Assembly (NCBI RefSeq): GCF_000186705.1
Contig: NZ_AEUE01000004.1
Coordinates: forward strand, 496,001-560,000
Source: Citromicrobium sp. JLT1363
Lineage (GTDB): Bacteria; Pseudomonadota; Alphaproteobacteria; Sphingomonadales; Sphingomonadaceae
DNA: 64,000 bases
Reading direction: 5' to 3'
This document shows positions 16,353-25,765 of the stretch, piece after piece. The translations under genes were made by a program, and so were the position numbers. Each line of letters begins with the position of its first letter. Positions within the stretch are counted from its first letter, which is position 1. The notes beneath the pieces are model-generated. The model was not told the DNA's origin. It saw nothing but the letters and a program-made list of their open reading frames with translations, and did no database searches.

Positions 16353-18388
16353 TGTTCAAGAAAATCCTGATTGCCAATCGCGGCGAGATTGCCTGCCGCG
16401 TCATCCAGACCTGCAAGCGCATGGGAATCGCCACGGTGGCGGTCTATTCCGATGCGGATGCGCGTGCGCCCTTCGTGAAGATGGCGGATGAGGCCGTTCA
16501 TATCGGCCCGCCGCCTGCTGCGGAAAGCTATCTGCTGGCGGACAAGATCATCGAGGCCTGCAAGCAGACCGGGGCCGAAGCGGTCCATCCGGGCTATGGC
16601 TTCCTGTCCGAACGCGCGAGCTTCGTCGAAGCGCTCGACAAGGAAGGCATCGTCTTCATCGGCCCGCCGGCCAATGCAATCGCCGCGATGGGCGACAAGA
16701 TCGAATCGAAGAAGCTGGCCAAGGAAGCGGGCGTAAACACCGTGCCCGGCTCCAAGGATGCGATCGACACGACCGAGGACGCGCTGAAGGTTTCGAACGA
16801 CATCGGCTATCCGGTGATGATGAAGGCGTCCGCCGGCGGCGGCGGCAAGGGTATGCGCCTGGCCTGGAACGACAAGGATGTCGAGGAAGGCTTCGAGGCG
16901 ACCAAGCGCGAAGGCCTCAATTCCTTTGGCGACGACCGCGTCTTCATCGAGAAGTTCATCGAAGACCCGCGCCATATCGAAATCCAGATCCTGGCCGACC
17001 GGCAGGGCAACACGCTCTATCTGAACGAGCGCGAATGCAGCATTCAGCGCCGCCACCAGAAGGTGGTCGAGGAAGCGCCGTCGCCTTTCGTCACACCCGA
17101 AATGCGCAAGGCGATGGGCGAGCAGGCGGTCGCGCTGTCCAAAGCGGTGGGTTACCATTCGGCGGGCACGGTCGAGCTGATCGTCAGCGGCGCGGACAAG
17201 ACGGGGGAGAGCTTCTACTTCCTCGAAATGAACACCCGCCTGCAGGTGGAACACCCGGTGACCGAGGCGATCACGGGTATCGACCTGGTCGAGTGGATGA
17301 TCCGCGTCGCGGCGGGCGAAGAACTGCCCATGAAGCAGGACGATATCGGGATCGACGGCTGGTCGATCGAAACCCGCGTCTATGCCGAAGACCCGTACCG
17401 CAACTTTCTGCCCAGCATCGGGCGGCTGGTCCGTTACGAACCGCCGGTTCCGGGCTGGGCGGGCGAGAGCGGGCCTGCGGGGCGGCGCGGGTACGAGACC
17501 GGCGGCGGCGGTGTGCGCGTCGATGATGGCGTGTTCGAAGGCGGCGAAGTCTCGATCTTCTACGATCCCATGATCGCCAAGCTGATCACCTGGGCGCCCA
17601 CGCGCGACGGCGCGGCGGATCTGCAGGTGGAGGCGCTCGATGCCTTCCGCGTCGAAGGGCCCGGGCACAACATCGATTTCCTGTCCGCGATCATGCAGCA
17701 TCCGCGCTTTCGCTCGGGCGAACTGACCACCGGGTTCATTGCGGAGGAATATCCCGACGGCTTCCAGGGCGCAGCGGCGGACGAGGACCGGCTGCGGCTG
17801 GTAGCGGCGCTGATGGCGGGTGCTCAATGCTCGTTGATGGCGCACGAAGGGCAGATTTCGGGGCGGCTCGACGGCGCGCCCAAGGTGCCATCCGAGTGGG
17901 TGGTGAAGATGGACGGCCGCAAGTTCGAGGTTGTGCTGGGAGACGGTGGAGCCACTGTCGATGGCGAATGGATCGCCGGGACGACCGACTGGCAGCCCGG
18001 CACTGTCCTTGCCGCCGCGAGCGGGAATGGCGAGAACCTCGCGATCCAGCTGCGCCGCGACGGCAGCAGCACCTGGTCGCTGACCACGCGCGGCAAGACG
18101 CACAAGGGGCTGGCGGTGCCCGCGCGCATCGCTCCGCTGCTCGATCACATGATCGAGAAGGAACCGCCCGATCTTTCCAAGATGCTGATCTGCCCGATGC
18201 CCGGCCTGCTGGTGAAGCTGCACGTGGAAGAGGGCGAGGAGGTCCAGCCGGGCCAGCCGCTCGCCACGGTCGAAGCGATGAAGATGGAGAACATCCTGCG
18301 CGCCGAGAAGGAAGGCACGATCTCCAAGATCAACGCAGCGGAAGGCGACAGCCTGGCAGTCGACGAGGTGATCCTGGAGCTGGAGTGA
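16352..18388 (+). CDS. pccA: Propionyl-CoA carboxylase alpha subunit (biotin carboxylase and carrier)
   Basis: A 678-residue subunit. The biotin carboxylase domain (1-450) begins KKILIANRGEIACRVI and has the ATP-binding glycine loop GGGGKGMR near 160 and the EMNTRLQVEHPVTE motif. A middle domain joins it to a C-terminal carrier domain with EAMKMEN, where Lys644 is the biotin site. ATG 16352 is used; a TTG directly before it is possible. It pairs with pccB at 5617, about 9 kb away, an unusual split by intervening genes. Methylcrotonyl-CoA carboxylase is less likely given the mutase and epimerase context. Confidence 0.93.
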   Translation: MFKKILIANRGEIACRVIQTCKRMGIATVAVYSDADARAPFVKMADEAVHIGPPPAAESYLLADKIIEACKQTGAEAVHPGYGFLSERASFVEALDKEGIVFIGPPANAIAAMGDKIESKKLAKEAGVNTVPGSKDAIDTTEDALKVSNDIGYPVMMKASAGGGGKGMRLAWNDKDVEEGFEATKREGLNSFGDDRVFIEKFIEDPRHIEIQILADRQGNTLYLNERECSIQRRHQKVVEEAPSPFVTPEMRKAMGEQAVALSKAVGYHSAGTVELIVSGADKTGESFYFLEMNTRLQVEHPVTEAITGIDLVEWMIRVAAGEELPMKQDDIGIDGWSIETRVYAEDPYRNFLPSIGRLVRYEPPVPGWAGESGPAGRRGYETGGGGVRVDDGVFEGGEVSIFYDPMIAKLITWAPTRDGAADLQVEALDAFRVEGPGHNIDFLSAIMQHPRFRSGELTTGFIAEEYPDGFQGAAADEDRLRLVAALMAGAQCSLMAHEGQISGRLDGAPKVPSEWVVKMDGRKFEVVLGDGGATVDGEWIAGTTDWQPGTVLAAASGNGENLAIQLRRDGSSTWSLTTRGKTHKGLAVPARIAPLLDHMIEKEPPDLSKMLICPMPGLLVKLHVEEGEEVQPGQPLATVEAMKMENILRAEKEGTISKINAAEGDSLAVDEVILELE

Positions 18389-19041
18389 TGAGCGGGCAGG
18401 CTGGCTGGACGCAGGTCGACGCGCTTGTCGGCGGCACTCTGCTCGGTGACGATCCTGCGCTGCAGGCCTGCCTCTCAAACAGCGCTAAACATGGCCTGCC
18501 CGACATTGCGGTGTCGGGGGCGCAGGCGCGCTTTCTTGAGCTGATCGCGAAAATCTCGGGCGCTCGGCGCGTGCTCGAGGTTGGCACGCTGGGCGCCTAT
18601 TCGACGATTCACCTTGCGCGCGGCGTCGGCGATAGCGGCCATGTGACCACGCTGGAACTCGATCCCGCGTTTGCCGAGGTCGCACGGGCAAACATTGCCG
18701 AGGCGGGACTGTCGAATCGCGTGAACGTGGTGACCGGGCCTGCGCTGGAAAGTCTCGCCACGCTCGACGGGCCGTTCGATCTTGCCTTCATCGACGCGGA
18801 CAAGGCCAACAACATTCGATACGTCGACCATGCCGTCCGGGCGGGGCGTACCGGCATGCTGATCATTGTCGACAATGTCGTGCGCGATGGCGCGGTGCTC
18901 GACCCGCAGGATGAGTCCGCACGCGCCTCGCGCGAATTGTACGATTACGCAGCCGGCCATCCGCGCTTGCAGGGAACTGCGTTGCAGACCGTGGGCGACA
19001 AGGGGTGGGACGGCATGATGCTGCTGGAGCTAACCGACTGA
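18388..19041 (+). CDS. SAM-dependent O-methyltransferase
   Basis: A 217-residue class I methyltransferase of the caffeoyl-CoA O-methyltransferase-like (Methyltransf_3) type. Motif I is RRVLEVGTLGAYSTIHLA near 70, an acidic residue follows in TTLELD, and the metal-binding FIDADKAN is near 130 with DNV later. A divalent metal probably aids methylation of a catechol-like hydroxyl; the substrate is unknown. Start and stop each overlap the neighbours by one base (TGATG), placing it in the pccA operon. Confidence 0.85.
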   Translation: MSGQAGWTQVDALVGGTLLGDDPALQACLSNSAKHGLPDIAVSGAQARFLELIAKISGARRVLEVGTLGAYSTIHLARGVGDSGHVTTLELDPAFAEVARANIAEAGLSNRVNVVTGPALESLATLDGPFDLAFIDADKANNIRYVDHAVRAGRTGMLIIVDNVVRDGAVLDPQDESARASRELYDYAAGHPRLQGTALQTVGDKGWDGMMLLELTD

Positions 19042-19412
19042 TGCACCTCTCCCACGAACCCGATGCGCCTGCGGCGGAACAGACCAGTTTCGACCAGTTC
19101 CTGAAGGTCGATATTCGCGTCGGCACGGTGGTCGGGGCGGATGAGTTCCCAGAGGCGCGCAAGCCTGCCTATAAGCTGGAGATCGACTTCGGGCCGACCA
19201 TCGGCGTGAAGAAGACCAGCGCGCAGATCACCGCGAATTACACGCGCGAAGAACTGGTCGGGCGGCAGGTGGCGGCGGTGGTCAACTTCCCGCCGCGCCA
19301 GATCGGGCCTGCGATGTCCGAAGTGCTGACGCTGGGGTTCGCGGACGAGGCGGGCGAGGTCGTGCTGTTCTCGCCCGATAAGGCAGTGCCCGACGGTTCG
19401 CGGCTGTTCTAG
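19041..19412 (+). CDS. csaA: CsaA-like tRNA-binding domain protein
   Basis: A 123-residue protein made of a single OB-fold tRNA-binding domain like the C-terminus of MetRS. It shows FLKVDIRVGTVVGADEF, the KPAYKLEIDFG strand and the VVNFPPRQIGPAMSEVL loop. CsaA has been described as a tRNA-binding, chaperone-like protein. The ATG overlaps the previous stop by one base. It is the likely last gene of the operon that starts upstream of bioB. Confidence 0.88.
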   Translation: MHLSHEPDAPAAEQTSFDQFLKVDIRVGTVVGADEFPEARKPAYKLEIDFGPTIGVKKTSAQITANYTREELVGRQVAAVVNFPPRQIGPAMSEVLTLGFADEAGEVVLFSPDKAVPDGSRLF

Positions 19413-19473
19413 GTGCCCGACACAACCAGTTGTTAGTTTCGGAGCGCCCGCCTGCCTCGCGCATTGACGATGC

Positions 19474-20013
19474 ATGGACTGGGTCGGTGTATTCTTCGAC
19501 GGATGGAACGGGCTGCTGCGCACCGTCGTAGCGGCCATCACGTCCTATGTCGGATTGATCATCGTACTGCGGATCAGCGGGAAGCGATCGCTGGCGAAGC
19601 TCAACATCTTCGACTTCGTGGTGACGGTCGCGCTGGGATCGACGCTCGCCACGATCCTGTTGTCGCAGGATGTGGCCCTGGCTGAGGGGATGACCGCCTT
19701 CGTCATGCTGATCGCCCTGCAATGGGTGGTCGCCCGGCTTTCGGTGCGCTGGCTGCCGCTGCGCCGCATGATCCGGTCCAGCCCGAGGGTGCTGTTTCAG
19801 CATGGTCAATTCAATCGTCGGGCAATGCACGACGAGAGGATAACCGAAGTCGAAGTTGATGCGGCGATCCGGAAAGACGGGTTCGGCGATCACTCTAGCG
19901 TCGCATGGGTCGTTCTCGAAAGCGACGGCTCCTTCTCGGTGATTGCCGAGGAAAAGGCCGGGGATGGTTCGGTGCTGGAAAGCGTGCCCGACGAGCCCGC
20001 GCCGCACGGTTAG
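19474..20013 (+). CDS. YetF/DUF421 family membrane protein
   Basis: A 179-residue protein with three membrane segments (about 13-35, 45-65 and 70-90). LRISGKRSLAKLNIFDFVVTVALGS is broken here as LRISGKRSLAKL then FDFVVTVALGS, the DUF421 signature. A small soluble domain follows. Related YetF proteins act in spore or membrane physiology; the function here is unknown. The stop overlaps the aroB stop region on the other strand by 4 bases (20010-20013). Confidence 0.8.
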   Translation: MDWVGVFFDGWNGLLRTVVAAITSYVGLIIVLRISGKRSLAKLNIFDFVVTVALGSTLATILLSQDVALAEGMTAFVMLIALQWVVARLSVRWLPLRRMIRSSPRVLFQHGQFNRRAMHDERITEVEVDAAIRKDGFGDHSSVAWVVLESDGSFSVIAEEKAGDGSVLESVPDEPAPHG

Positions 20014-21128
20014 TGCGCCTGTAGCTGTTCGTCCATGAAGGCGGCCACATCCGCCAGCGAGACATCGCGCGCGACATAGGCCTCGCCCAACTTGCGCAGC
20101 AGAATGAAGGGGATGGTGCCGCCACCCGCCTTCTTGTCGTGGCGCATGTGATCGGCCAGCGCAGCGCCGTCGCAGTCGAGCCCCAGCGCGGAAATCTCGA
20201 TCGGCAGGCCGGCGCGCGCCAGTGCATCGGCCACATTTTCCGCATCGGCCAGCGAGATCAGATCGCGGCGGGCGGAGAAGCGCGCCGCGAGCACCATGCC
20301 CAGCGCGACCGCCTCCCCATGGAGCAGTCTGTCACCGAAGCCGGTCTCCGCCTCCAGCGCATGGCCGAAGGTATGGCCCAGGTTGAGCAGTGCGCGTGCG
20401 TCCTTCGTCTCGCGCTCGTCCTCGGCCACGATCCGGGCCTTCATGCCCACGCAATGCGCGATCGTCGTTTCGAGCACGCCATCGTCGCAGGCGAGGATCG
20501 CCTCACTGCTCTCGTCCACACGTGCGAAGAACTCCGCATCTCCAAGCAGGCCGTACTTGAACACCTCGGCCAGCCCCGCGCGCATTTCGCGCGGGGGCAG
20601 GGTGGCGAGGCAGGAGGTGTCGGCCAGCACCAGCGATGGCTGGTGGAAGGCGCCGATCAGGTTCTTGCCCGCGCTGGCATTGATCGCGGTTTTCCCGCCG
20701 ACGCTCGAATCGACCTGCGCCAGCAGCGTGGTCGGCAATTGCACGAAGCCGCAACCGCGCTTCAGTATCGCGCAGGCAAAGCCGACCAGATCGCCGACCA
20801 CTCCGCCGCCCAGCGCGAAGACATGGTCCGATCGGGTAATGCCGCGGGTCAGCAGCCAGTCGGTCAGCCGTTCCAGCTCCGCCCAGCTTTTCGAGCCTTC
20901 GCCGGGCGTCACTTCGTACCAGTCGATCGCATGGCCGGCCGACCGGAACGAGGCTTGCAACCGCTCGCCCAGCAGCCGTTTGGCGTTGGCGTCCGCCACG
21001 ATGGGGATCGAGCGCATGCCATAAGGTTCGATGAAGGCATGCGCCTCGCAATGCGCGACATCCAGCAGCCCCGCGCCGACCCGCACCCGATAGCTGCGCC
21101 CGGCAAGCGCGACATCTACGACAGCCAT
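20010..21128 (-). CDS. aroB: 3-dehydroquinate synthase
   Basis: A 372-residue enzyme for the second step of the shikimate pathway, forming 3-dehydroquinate from DAHP with NAD and a metal. It contains GGGVVGDLVGFACAILKRG, the PTTLLAQVDSSVGGKTA stretch and the metal-binding LNLGHTFGHALE. ATG 21128 fits the usual N-terminus; the ORF extends further upstream inside aroK. It overlaps the 3' end of aroK by 13 bases, the common aroK-aroB operon order. Confidence 0.94.
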   Translation of the reverse strand: MAVVDVALAGRSYRVRVGAGLLDVAHCEAHAFIEPYGMRSIPIVADANAKRLLGERLQASFRSAGHAIDWYEVTPGEGSKSWAELERLTDWLLTRGITRSDHVFALGGGVVGDLVGFACAILKRGCGFVQLPTTLLAQVDSSVGGKTAINASAGKNLIGAFHQPSLVLADTSCLATLPPREMRAGLAEVFKYGLLGDAEFFARVDESSEAILACDDGVLETTIAHCVGMKARIVAEDERETKDARALLNLGHTFGHALEAETGFGDRLLHGEAVALGMVLAARFSARRDLISLADAENVADALARAGLPIEISALGLDCDGAALADHMRHDKKAGGGTIPFILLRKLGEAYVARDVSLADVAAFMDEQLQAH

Positions 21129-21688
21129 TGCTCGATCCCTTCGATGATCGCCCATGCGGTATGGGTTTGCGGGCCTTTCTGGCCCTCCACGCGCACATGC
21201 GCCTGTGCGTAAAAGCCTTCCCTCTCCCGCATCAGACGGGACAGGATTTCCTCCGGATCGCCACTGCGCAGCAGCGGGCGATGGTCGCGGCGGCTGGTGC
21301 GCTCCACCAGCGTCCGAATATCGCAGTCGATCCACGCCGCGACGGCGCGTTCGAGGATCAGCGCACGGGTCTCGTCGTCGACGAAGGCGCCGCCGCCCGT
21401 GGCGATGACGCCGTGGTCTTCCTCTATCAGCCGCGCGATCACGCGCCGTTCACCGTCCCGGAAATAGGGCTCTCCGAACTGGCTGAAGATCTCCGCGACC
21501 GAAAGGCGCGCGGCCTCTTCTATGGCCTCGTCCGCGTCGACGAAGCTGCGGCCCAGCAAGTTGGCCAGCCGCCGCCCCACGGTCGTCTTGCCCACGCCCA
21601 TCAGGCCGACCAGCACGATCGGCCGGTCCAGCCGCGCGGTCAGCGCTTCGATCCGCGCTGCGGCGGCAGGGGAAAGCACGGGCTCCAT
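21116..21688 (-). CDS. aroK: Shikimate kinase
   Basis: A 190-residue P-loop kinase phosphorylating shikimate. Walker A is GLMGVGKTT near 28. DADEAIE and the shikimate-binding GEPYFRDGERRVI follow, then GGGAFVDDETR and the Arg-rich lid region. ATG 21688 was chosen because it gives a normal 25-residue lead before Walker A; the frame upstream is open but not conserved. The 3' end overlaps aroB. Confidence 0.93.
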   Translation of the reverse strand: MEPVLSPAAAARIEALTARLDRPIVLVGLMGVGKTTVGRRLANLLGRSFVDADEAIEEAARLSVAEIFSQFGEPYFRDGERRVIARLIEEDHGVIATGGGAFVDDETRALILERAVAAWIDCDIRTLVERTSRRDHRPLLRSGDPEEILSRLMREREGFYAQAHVRVEGQKGPQTHTAWAIIEGIEQWLS

Positions 21689-21718
21689 TGCTCGGCGGCG
21701 TAGAGATGGGCTAGGGCA

Positions 21719-21895
21719 ATGGCAACAAAGGGTATCGGACGCGTGCAGACACAGATTTCGCAAAGCACCTGGCTGCGTATCGGCGCGGGCGCAGCCGCCG
21801 TGCTGCTCGTGCTCGGCTGGGCATGGTGGGACGGGGGCGAACAGCCCCTGCGGCCGATGGCCCATGCGATTGATTTGCCGGAGGTTGCGGAATGA
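21719..21895 (+). CDS. Small single-pass membrane protein
   Basis: A 58-residue ORF with one hydrophobic segment at about 20-36 flanked by STWLR and WAWWDGG, so a bitopic membrane protein. AGGG lies just before ATG 21719. It is divergent from aroK by 30 bases, and its TGA overlaps the ATG of the next gene (ATGA). Coding-type third-position bias and coupling make it likely to be real. Function unknown; it may act with the exported protein encoded next. Confidence 0.6.
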   Translation: MATKGIGRVQTQISQSTWLRIGAGAAAVLLVLGWAWWDGGEQPLRPMAHAIDLPEVAE

Positions 21896-23769
21896 ATATG
21901 CGCGTACGGGCCGGTCTGCTGGCCGGGGCCGGTCTGCTGGTGCTGGCCGCGCCGATCGCGATGGCGGCGGGCAACCCTGAATCGATCCTTCCTCCGGGCC
22001 TCGACGATCCTGCACCCGCTCCGGCGCCAGCGCCCGCTCCGGCACCTGCGCCGAGCCCGGCGTCGGAGCCGAACGCAAACGCCACACCGGTCGTGCAGGA
22101 TACCGGTGAGGGTGATGGCGGTGACGCTTCGGGCGACGACGGCGAAGACAGCGGTGGATCGGGCGGCGGATCGTCCAGTCGCCTGCCCACGCTCGAAGAA
22201 CTGGAAGCACTCGACACCGACGAGCTCGACGAACTCCTCGGCCTGAAACCCAAGTTCGACATTCCGCCGGCCCAGCGCCGCTCCACCTCGCGGGTCGGCA
22301 TCCTGAACGAGGACGAGGGCGGCCTGCCTGCCGTATCCCTCGCGCGCCAGCCGCAAGCGCTGGTCCGTGCGGCGATTGCCGGTACGCAGGGGCGGCTCGT
22401 GTCGCGCTGGGGGCACATCACCTTGCGCCGTGCGCTGGCCAGCCGGCTCGCTCCGCCTGCCGGAATGAGCGGATCGGAATTTGCCGGGCTGCGGGCACAG
22501 CTTCTCAACCGCATGGGCGAATTCGCCGCAGCCCGCGCGATTGCGCAGGATGTGGACGTCGATGCGTGGAACGGGCGGCTCGCGAACGCGGCGGTCGACG
22601 CCTATATCGCTACCGGCGATGTGCTGGGTGCCTGCCCGCTGGCGGTGCTGCGCGGCGGATACCGCGACGATGCGGAATGGCGCATGTTGCGCTCCATCTG
22701 CACCGCCTATGCCGGAGAGGCGTCTCGCGCGCGCAATGAACTGGTGCGGATGCGCGAAAGCGAAGATGCAGAGTTCAACGCGATCGACGTGCTGCTGGCA
22801 CAGCGTTTCGCGGGAGCGGCGGGTCTGGGCAACAACACCGTCACCATCGAATGGGACGATGTCGATGAACTGACCCCGTGGCGTTACGGCCTTGCGGCTG
22901 CATTGGGCGCCACCATTCCGGAACGCCTGCTCGACGATGCGGGCCCCTATTACCAGCGCTCCGCCGCCACGCTGCCATCGCTTCCGCTTTCCCTGCGGAT
23001 CGACGGCGCACGCCGCGCGGCACGCGAAGGAATCTTCTCGTCTTCGGCGCTGGTGGACCTTTATTCGCAGGTATACGCGGCAAGCGGCAGTGATGGCCCT
23101 GCCGGGGCCGACGCAGCACAGCTGCGGACCGCCTATATTGATGCAGACCCCGCCGCCCGCGTGGCCGCGCTCCGCTCCATCTGGGGCGATGGGGCGCAGA
23201 TCCCGCACGACCGGCAGGTGCTGACCGCCTATGCCTCCGCGCGAATCCCCGCCAGCGACCAGTTCGCCGCAGATGCCGGGCCGCTGATCGCCTCCATGCT
23301 CACCGCCGGGCTGGACCGCGATGCCGCGCGCTGGAGCGATATCGTCGACGAAGGCGGCATGGCGTGGGGCATGCTTGCGGTGGGGCTGCCCGATGCCGAT
23401 GGCGGTGTATCGAGCGGGGCGATCGATTCCTTCCGCGACGGTGACGACAGCACGGGCAAGCGGCGCACGCGCATGCTGGTGGCGGGCCTTGCGGGTCTCG
23501 GCCGCATTTCCAGCGGTACGCGCAATTCGTGGAATCGCGAGCTTAACCTCGAACTGACGCGTGAAACCCGCTGGAGCGCGGCGATCTCGCGCGCCGGCGA
23601 GGTGGAGAATGCCGCACTGGTGGCGCTGCTGATGGGTGTGGGCATGCAGGGCGACGACTGGAACCGGATGACGCCGCGTCACCTCTATCACATCATCTCC
23701 GCGCTCCGGCAGAGCGGGCTGGAGGCCGAAGCCCGCATGATCGCGGCGGAGGCGGTGTCGCGCGCCTGA
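21892..23769 (+). CDS. Large exported helical protein of unknown function
   Basis: A 625-residue protein with a signal peptide (cleavage after PIAMAA, about residue 25), then a Pro-Ala repeat linker (about 40-56) and an acidic Gly/Asp/Ser-rich stretch (about 65-90). The rest is Ala-rich and helical by eye, resembling TPR-type or other helical repeats (for example GEFAAARAIAQDVDV and EAEARMIAAEAVSR), suggesting a periplasmic scaffold. It is coupled to the small membrane gene upstream and lies 2 bases before xerD. No named family is recognised. Confidence 0.75.
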   Translation: MNMRVRAGLLAGAGLLVLAAPIAMAAGNPESILPPGLDDPAPAPAPAPAPAPAPSPASEPNANATPVVQDTGEGDGGDASGDDGEDSGGSGGGSSSRLPTLEELEALDTDELDELLGLKPKFDIPPAQRRSTSRVGILNEDEGGLPAVSLARQPQALVRAAIAGTQGRLVSRWGHITLRRALASRLAPPAGMSGSEFAGLRAQLLNRMGEFAAARAIAQDVDVDAWNGRLANAAVDAYIATGDVLGACPLAVLRGGYRDDAEWRMLRSICTAYAGEASRARNELVRMRESEDAEFNAIDVLLAQRFAGAAGLGNNTVTIEWDDVDELTPWRYGLAAALGATIPERLLDDAGPYYQRSAATLPSLPLSLRIDGARRAAREGIFSSSALVDLYSQVYAASGSDGPAGADAAQLRTAYIDADPAARVAALRSIWGDGAQIPHDRQVLTAYASARIPASDQFAADAGPLIASMLTAGLDRDAARWSDIVDEGGMAWGMLAVGLPDADGGVSSGAIDSFRDGDDSTGKRRTRMLVAGLAGLGRISSGTRNSWNRELNLELTRETRWSAAISRAGEVENAALVALLMGVGMQGDDWNRMTPRHLYHIISALRQSGLEAEARMIAAEAVSRA

Positions 23770-23771
23770 CC

Positions 23772-24686
23772 ATGGCGAGCACGGCAATCGAGGATTTCCT
23801 GGCGGCCCTGGCGGTTGACCGCGGGGCGGCGGCGAACACGCTGGCAGCCTATCGCCGCGACCTGGAAGGTGCGGAGGCGCTCGTCGGCGCACTGGAAAGC
23901 GTATCCCGGGGCGATCTGGCAAAGCTGGGGGAAAAATGGGCAGGCCTTGCCCCGGCAACGGTCGCGCGCAAGGCTTCTGCTCTCCGGCAGTTCTTCGCCT
24001 TTCTGGAGGACGAGGGGCTGCGCGCCGACAATCCGGCTGCCGCGCTCCCCAGACCCGCCCCGCGCCGCAACCTGCCCAAGGTTCTGGCCCACGCGGAGAT
24101 CGCAGCGCTTTTCGCGCAGGCCGAATCCGAAGCGGGCGATGACGATCCGCCTGCGCTTCGCCTGCTTGCGATGCTCGAACTGCTATACGGTTCCGGCCTT
24201 CGGGCGAGCGAACTTGTCGCCCTGCCGCTCGCCGCAGTGCCGCGCGATGCGCCATTTCTCACCATCACCGGCAAGGGCGGGAAGGAACGGCTGGTGCCGA
24301 TGGGTGGGCGCGCCGCAGAGGCGGTGTCCCGGTGGCTGGTGGTGCGGCCCGAAGGCTCTGCCTGGCTGTTTCCCTCGCGCAGCAGCCATCTCACCCGCAT
24401 TCGGCTGTATCAGCTGATCAAGGCACTGGCGCAGCGCGCCGGCATTGCGCCCGCGAAGGTCAGCCCGCACGTGCTGCGCCACGCCTTCGCCACGCACCTG
24501 CTGGAGGGCGGGGCGGATCTGCGCGCGTTGCAGACGTTGCTCGGCCACGCGGATATCGCCACCACGCAGATTTACACGCATGTCGAGGCGGCGCGGCTGG
24601 TCGCGCTTGTCAACGAAAGGCACCCCCTGGCCGAGCATGGACGCTTGCGCAGGGAACAACAGACGGATAGCGAGCCGGAATGCTGA
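23772..24686 (+). CDS. xerD: Site-specific tyrosine recombinase XerD
   Basis: A 304-residue tyrosine recombinase resolving chromosome dimers at dif with XerC. The N-terminal SAM-like DNA-binding domain spans about 1-95. Catalytic residues appear in order: Arg in GSGLRASEL, Lys in TGKGGKERLV, His and Arg in SPHVLRHAFATHLL, His in LGHADIATTQ and the nucleophile Tyr in IYTHV. XerD is preferred to XerC or a phage integrase by length, core conservation and the housekeeping context. It overlaps accA by 7 bases. Confidence 0.9.
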   Translation: MASTAIEDFLAALAVDRGAAANTLAAYRRDLEGAEALVGALESVSRGDLAKLGEKWAGLAPATVARKASALRQFFAFLEDEGLRADNPAAALPRPAPRRNLPKVLAHAEIAALFAQAESEAGDDDPPALRLLAMLELLYGSGLRASELVALPLAAVPRDAPFLTITGKGGKERLVPMGGRAAEAVSRWLVVRPEGSAWLFPSRSSHLTRIRLYQLIKALAQRAGIAPAKVSPHVLRHAFATHLLEGGADLRALQTLLGHADIATTQIYTHVEAARLVALVNERHPLAEHGRLRREQQTDSEPEC

Positions 24687-25636
24687 CTTTTCTCGACTTC
24701 GAGAAGCCCGTGGCCCAGCTGCAGGCTCAGATCGCCGAATTGCGCGCCGCCAATGAATCGGCGGGCGACAACGGACGGATCGACATGACCGACGAGCTTG
24801 CCAAGCTCGAGGCGAAGAGTGCCGACATGCTGAAGGGGCTCTATGCCTCGCTCAGCCCGTGGCAGAAGACGCAGGTGGCGCGGCACCCGCAGCGCCCGCA
24901 TTTCCGCGACTACGTGGAGCACGCGTTCGCCGATTTCATGCCGCTGGGCGGGGATCGCTATTTCGGCGAGGACGAGGCGATCCTCGGCGGATTCGCCACT
25001 CTGCGCGGACGGCAGGTGATGCTGATCGGGCACGAAAAGGGCAACGACACGCAAAGCCGACTCCGGCACAATTTCGGCATGGGCAAGCCCGAAGGCTATC
25101 GCAAGGCGATCCGCCTGATGGACCTTGCCGGTCGTTTCGGTCTGCCGGTCGTCACCCTGGTCGATACCTCGGGCGCGTTTCCGGGAATCGAGGCGGAAGA
25201 GCGTGGCCAGGCCGAGGCAATCGCCCGTTCGACGGAGGCGTGCCTCGCGCTGCCCGTGCCCATGGTGGCAACCATCGTGGGCGAGGGCGGGTCGGGCGGA
25301 GCCGTGGCCCTTGCCAGCGCCGAACGCGTGCTGATGTTCGAACACGCGGTCTATTCCGTGATCTCGCCCGAAGGGTGCGCCTCGATCCTGTGGCGCACGG
25401 CGGAAAAGGCGGCCGACGCTGCCGAGGCGATGAAGGTGACGGCGCAGGATCTGCATGAGCTCGGTGTGATCGACCGGATCGTGCCCGAGCCTGTTGGCGG
25501 CGCGCACCGCGATCCGCAGCAGGCGATCCGCAACCTCGCCGATACGATCGACGACGAGCTGGGCAAGCTGGCCGGGCAGGATGTCGCGCGGCTGCAGGAA
25601 ACCCGCGCCGATCGCTACGTCGCCATCGGCGGCTGA
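24680..25636 (+). CDS. accA: Acetyl-CoA carboxylase carboxyltransferase alpha subunit
   Basis: A 318-residue subunit that with AccD transfers the carboxyl from biotin-BCCP to acetyl-CoA, the committed step of fatty-acid synthesis. It starts LTFLDFEKPVAQL and carries HPQRPHFRDYV, TLVDTSGAFPGIEAEERGQ and GEGGSGGAVAL, all typical of AccA. The xerD-accA order is conserved in several alphaproteobacteria. Confidence 0.95.
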   Translation: MLTFLDFEKPVAQLQAQIAELRAANESAGDNGRIDMTDELAKLEAKSADMLKGLYASLSPWQKTQVARHPQRPHFRDYVEHAFADFMPLGGDRYFGEDEAILGGFATLRGRQVMLIGHEKGNDTQSRLRHNFGMGKPEGYRKAIRLMDLAGRFGLPVVTLVDTSGAFPGIEAEERGQAEAIARSTEACLALPVPMVATIVGEGGSGGAVALASAERVLMFEHAVYSVISPEGCASILWRTAEKAADAAEAMKVTAQDLHELGVIDRIVPEPVGGAHRDPQQAIRNLADTIDDELGKLAGQDVARLQETRADRYVAIGG

Positions 25637-25765
25637 ACGGCTTTCTTCCCGCCCGCCAGAATCATGTTCGGGAACCGCGCGCACGCCTGACCTGTTGAAC
25701 GCAGGATAAGCGGGCGGCGTGCGTGATGCGCCCCTCGCAGGACCGCATCAGGGGAGAATTTCCGT

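Noticed and set aside
16295-18478. 727-codon minus-strand ORF opposite pccA
   Set aside because: Antisense shadow of pccA with no recognisable domain.
23772-24686. Phage integrase or integron
   Set aside because: Sequence length, motifs and the accA neighbour fit chromosomal XerD; no att sites or phage genes are near.
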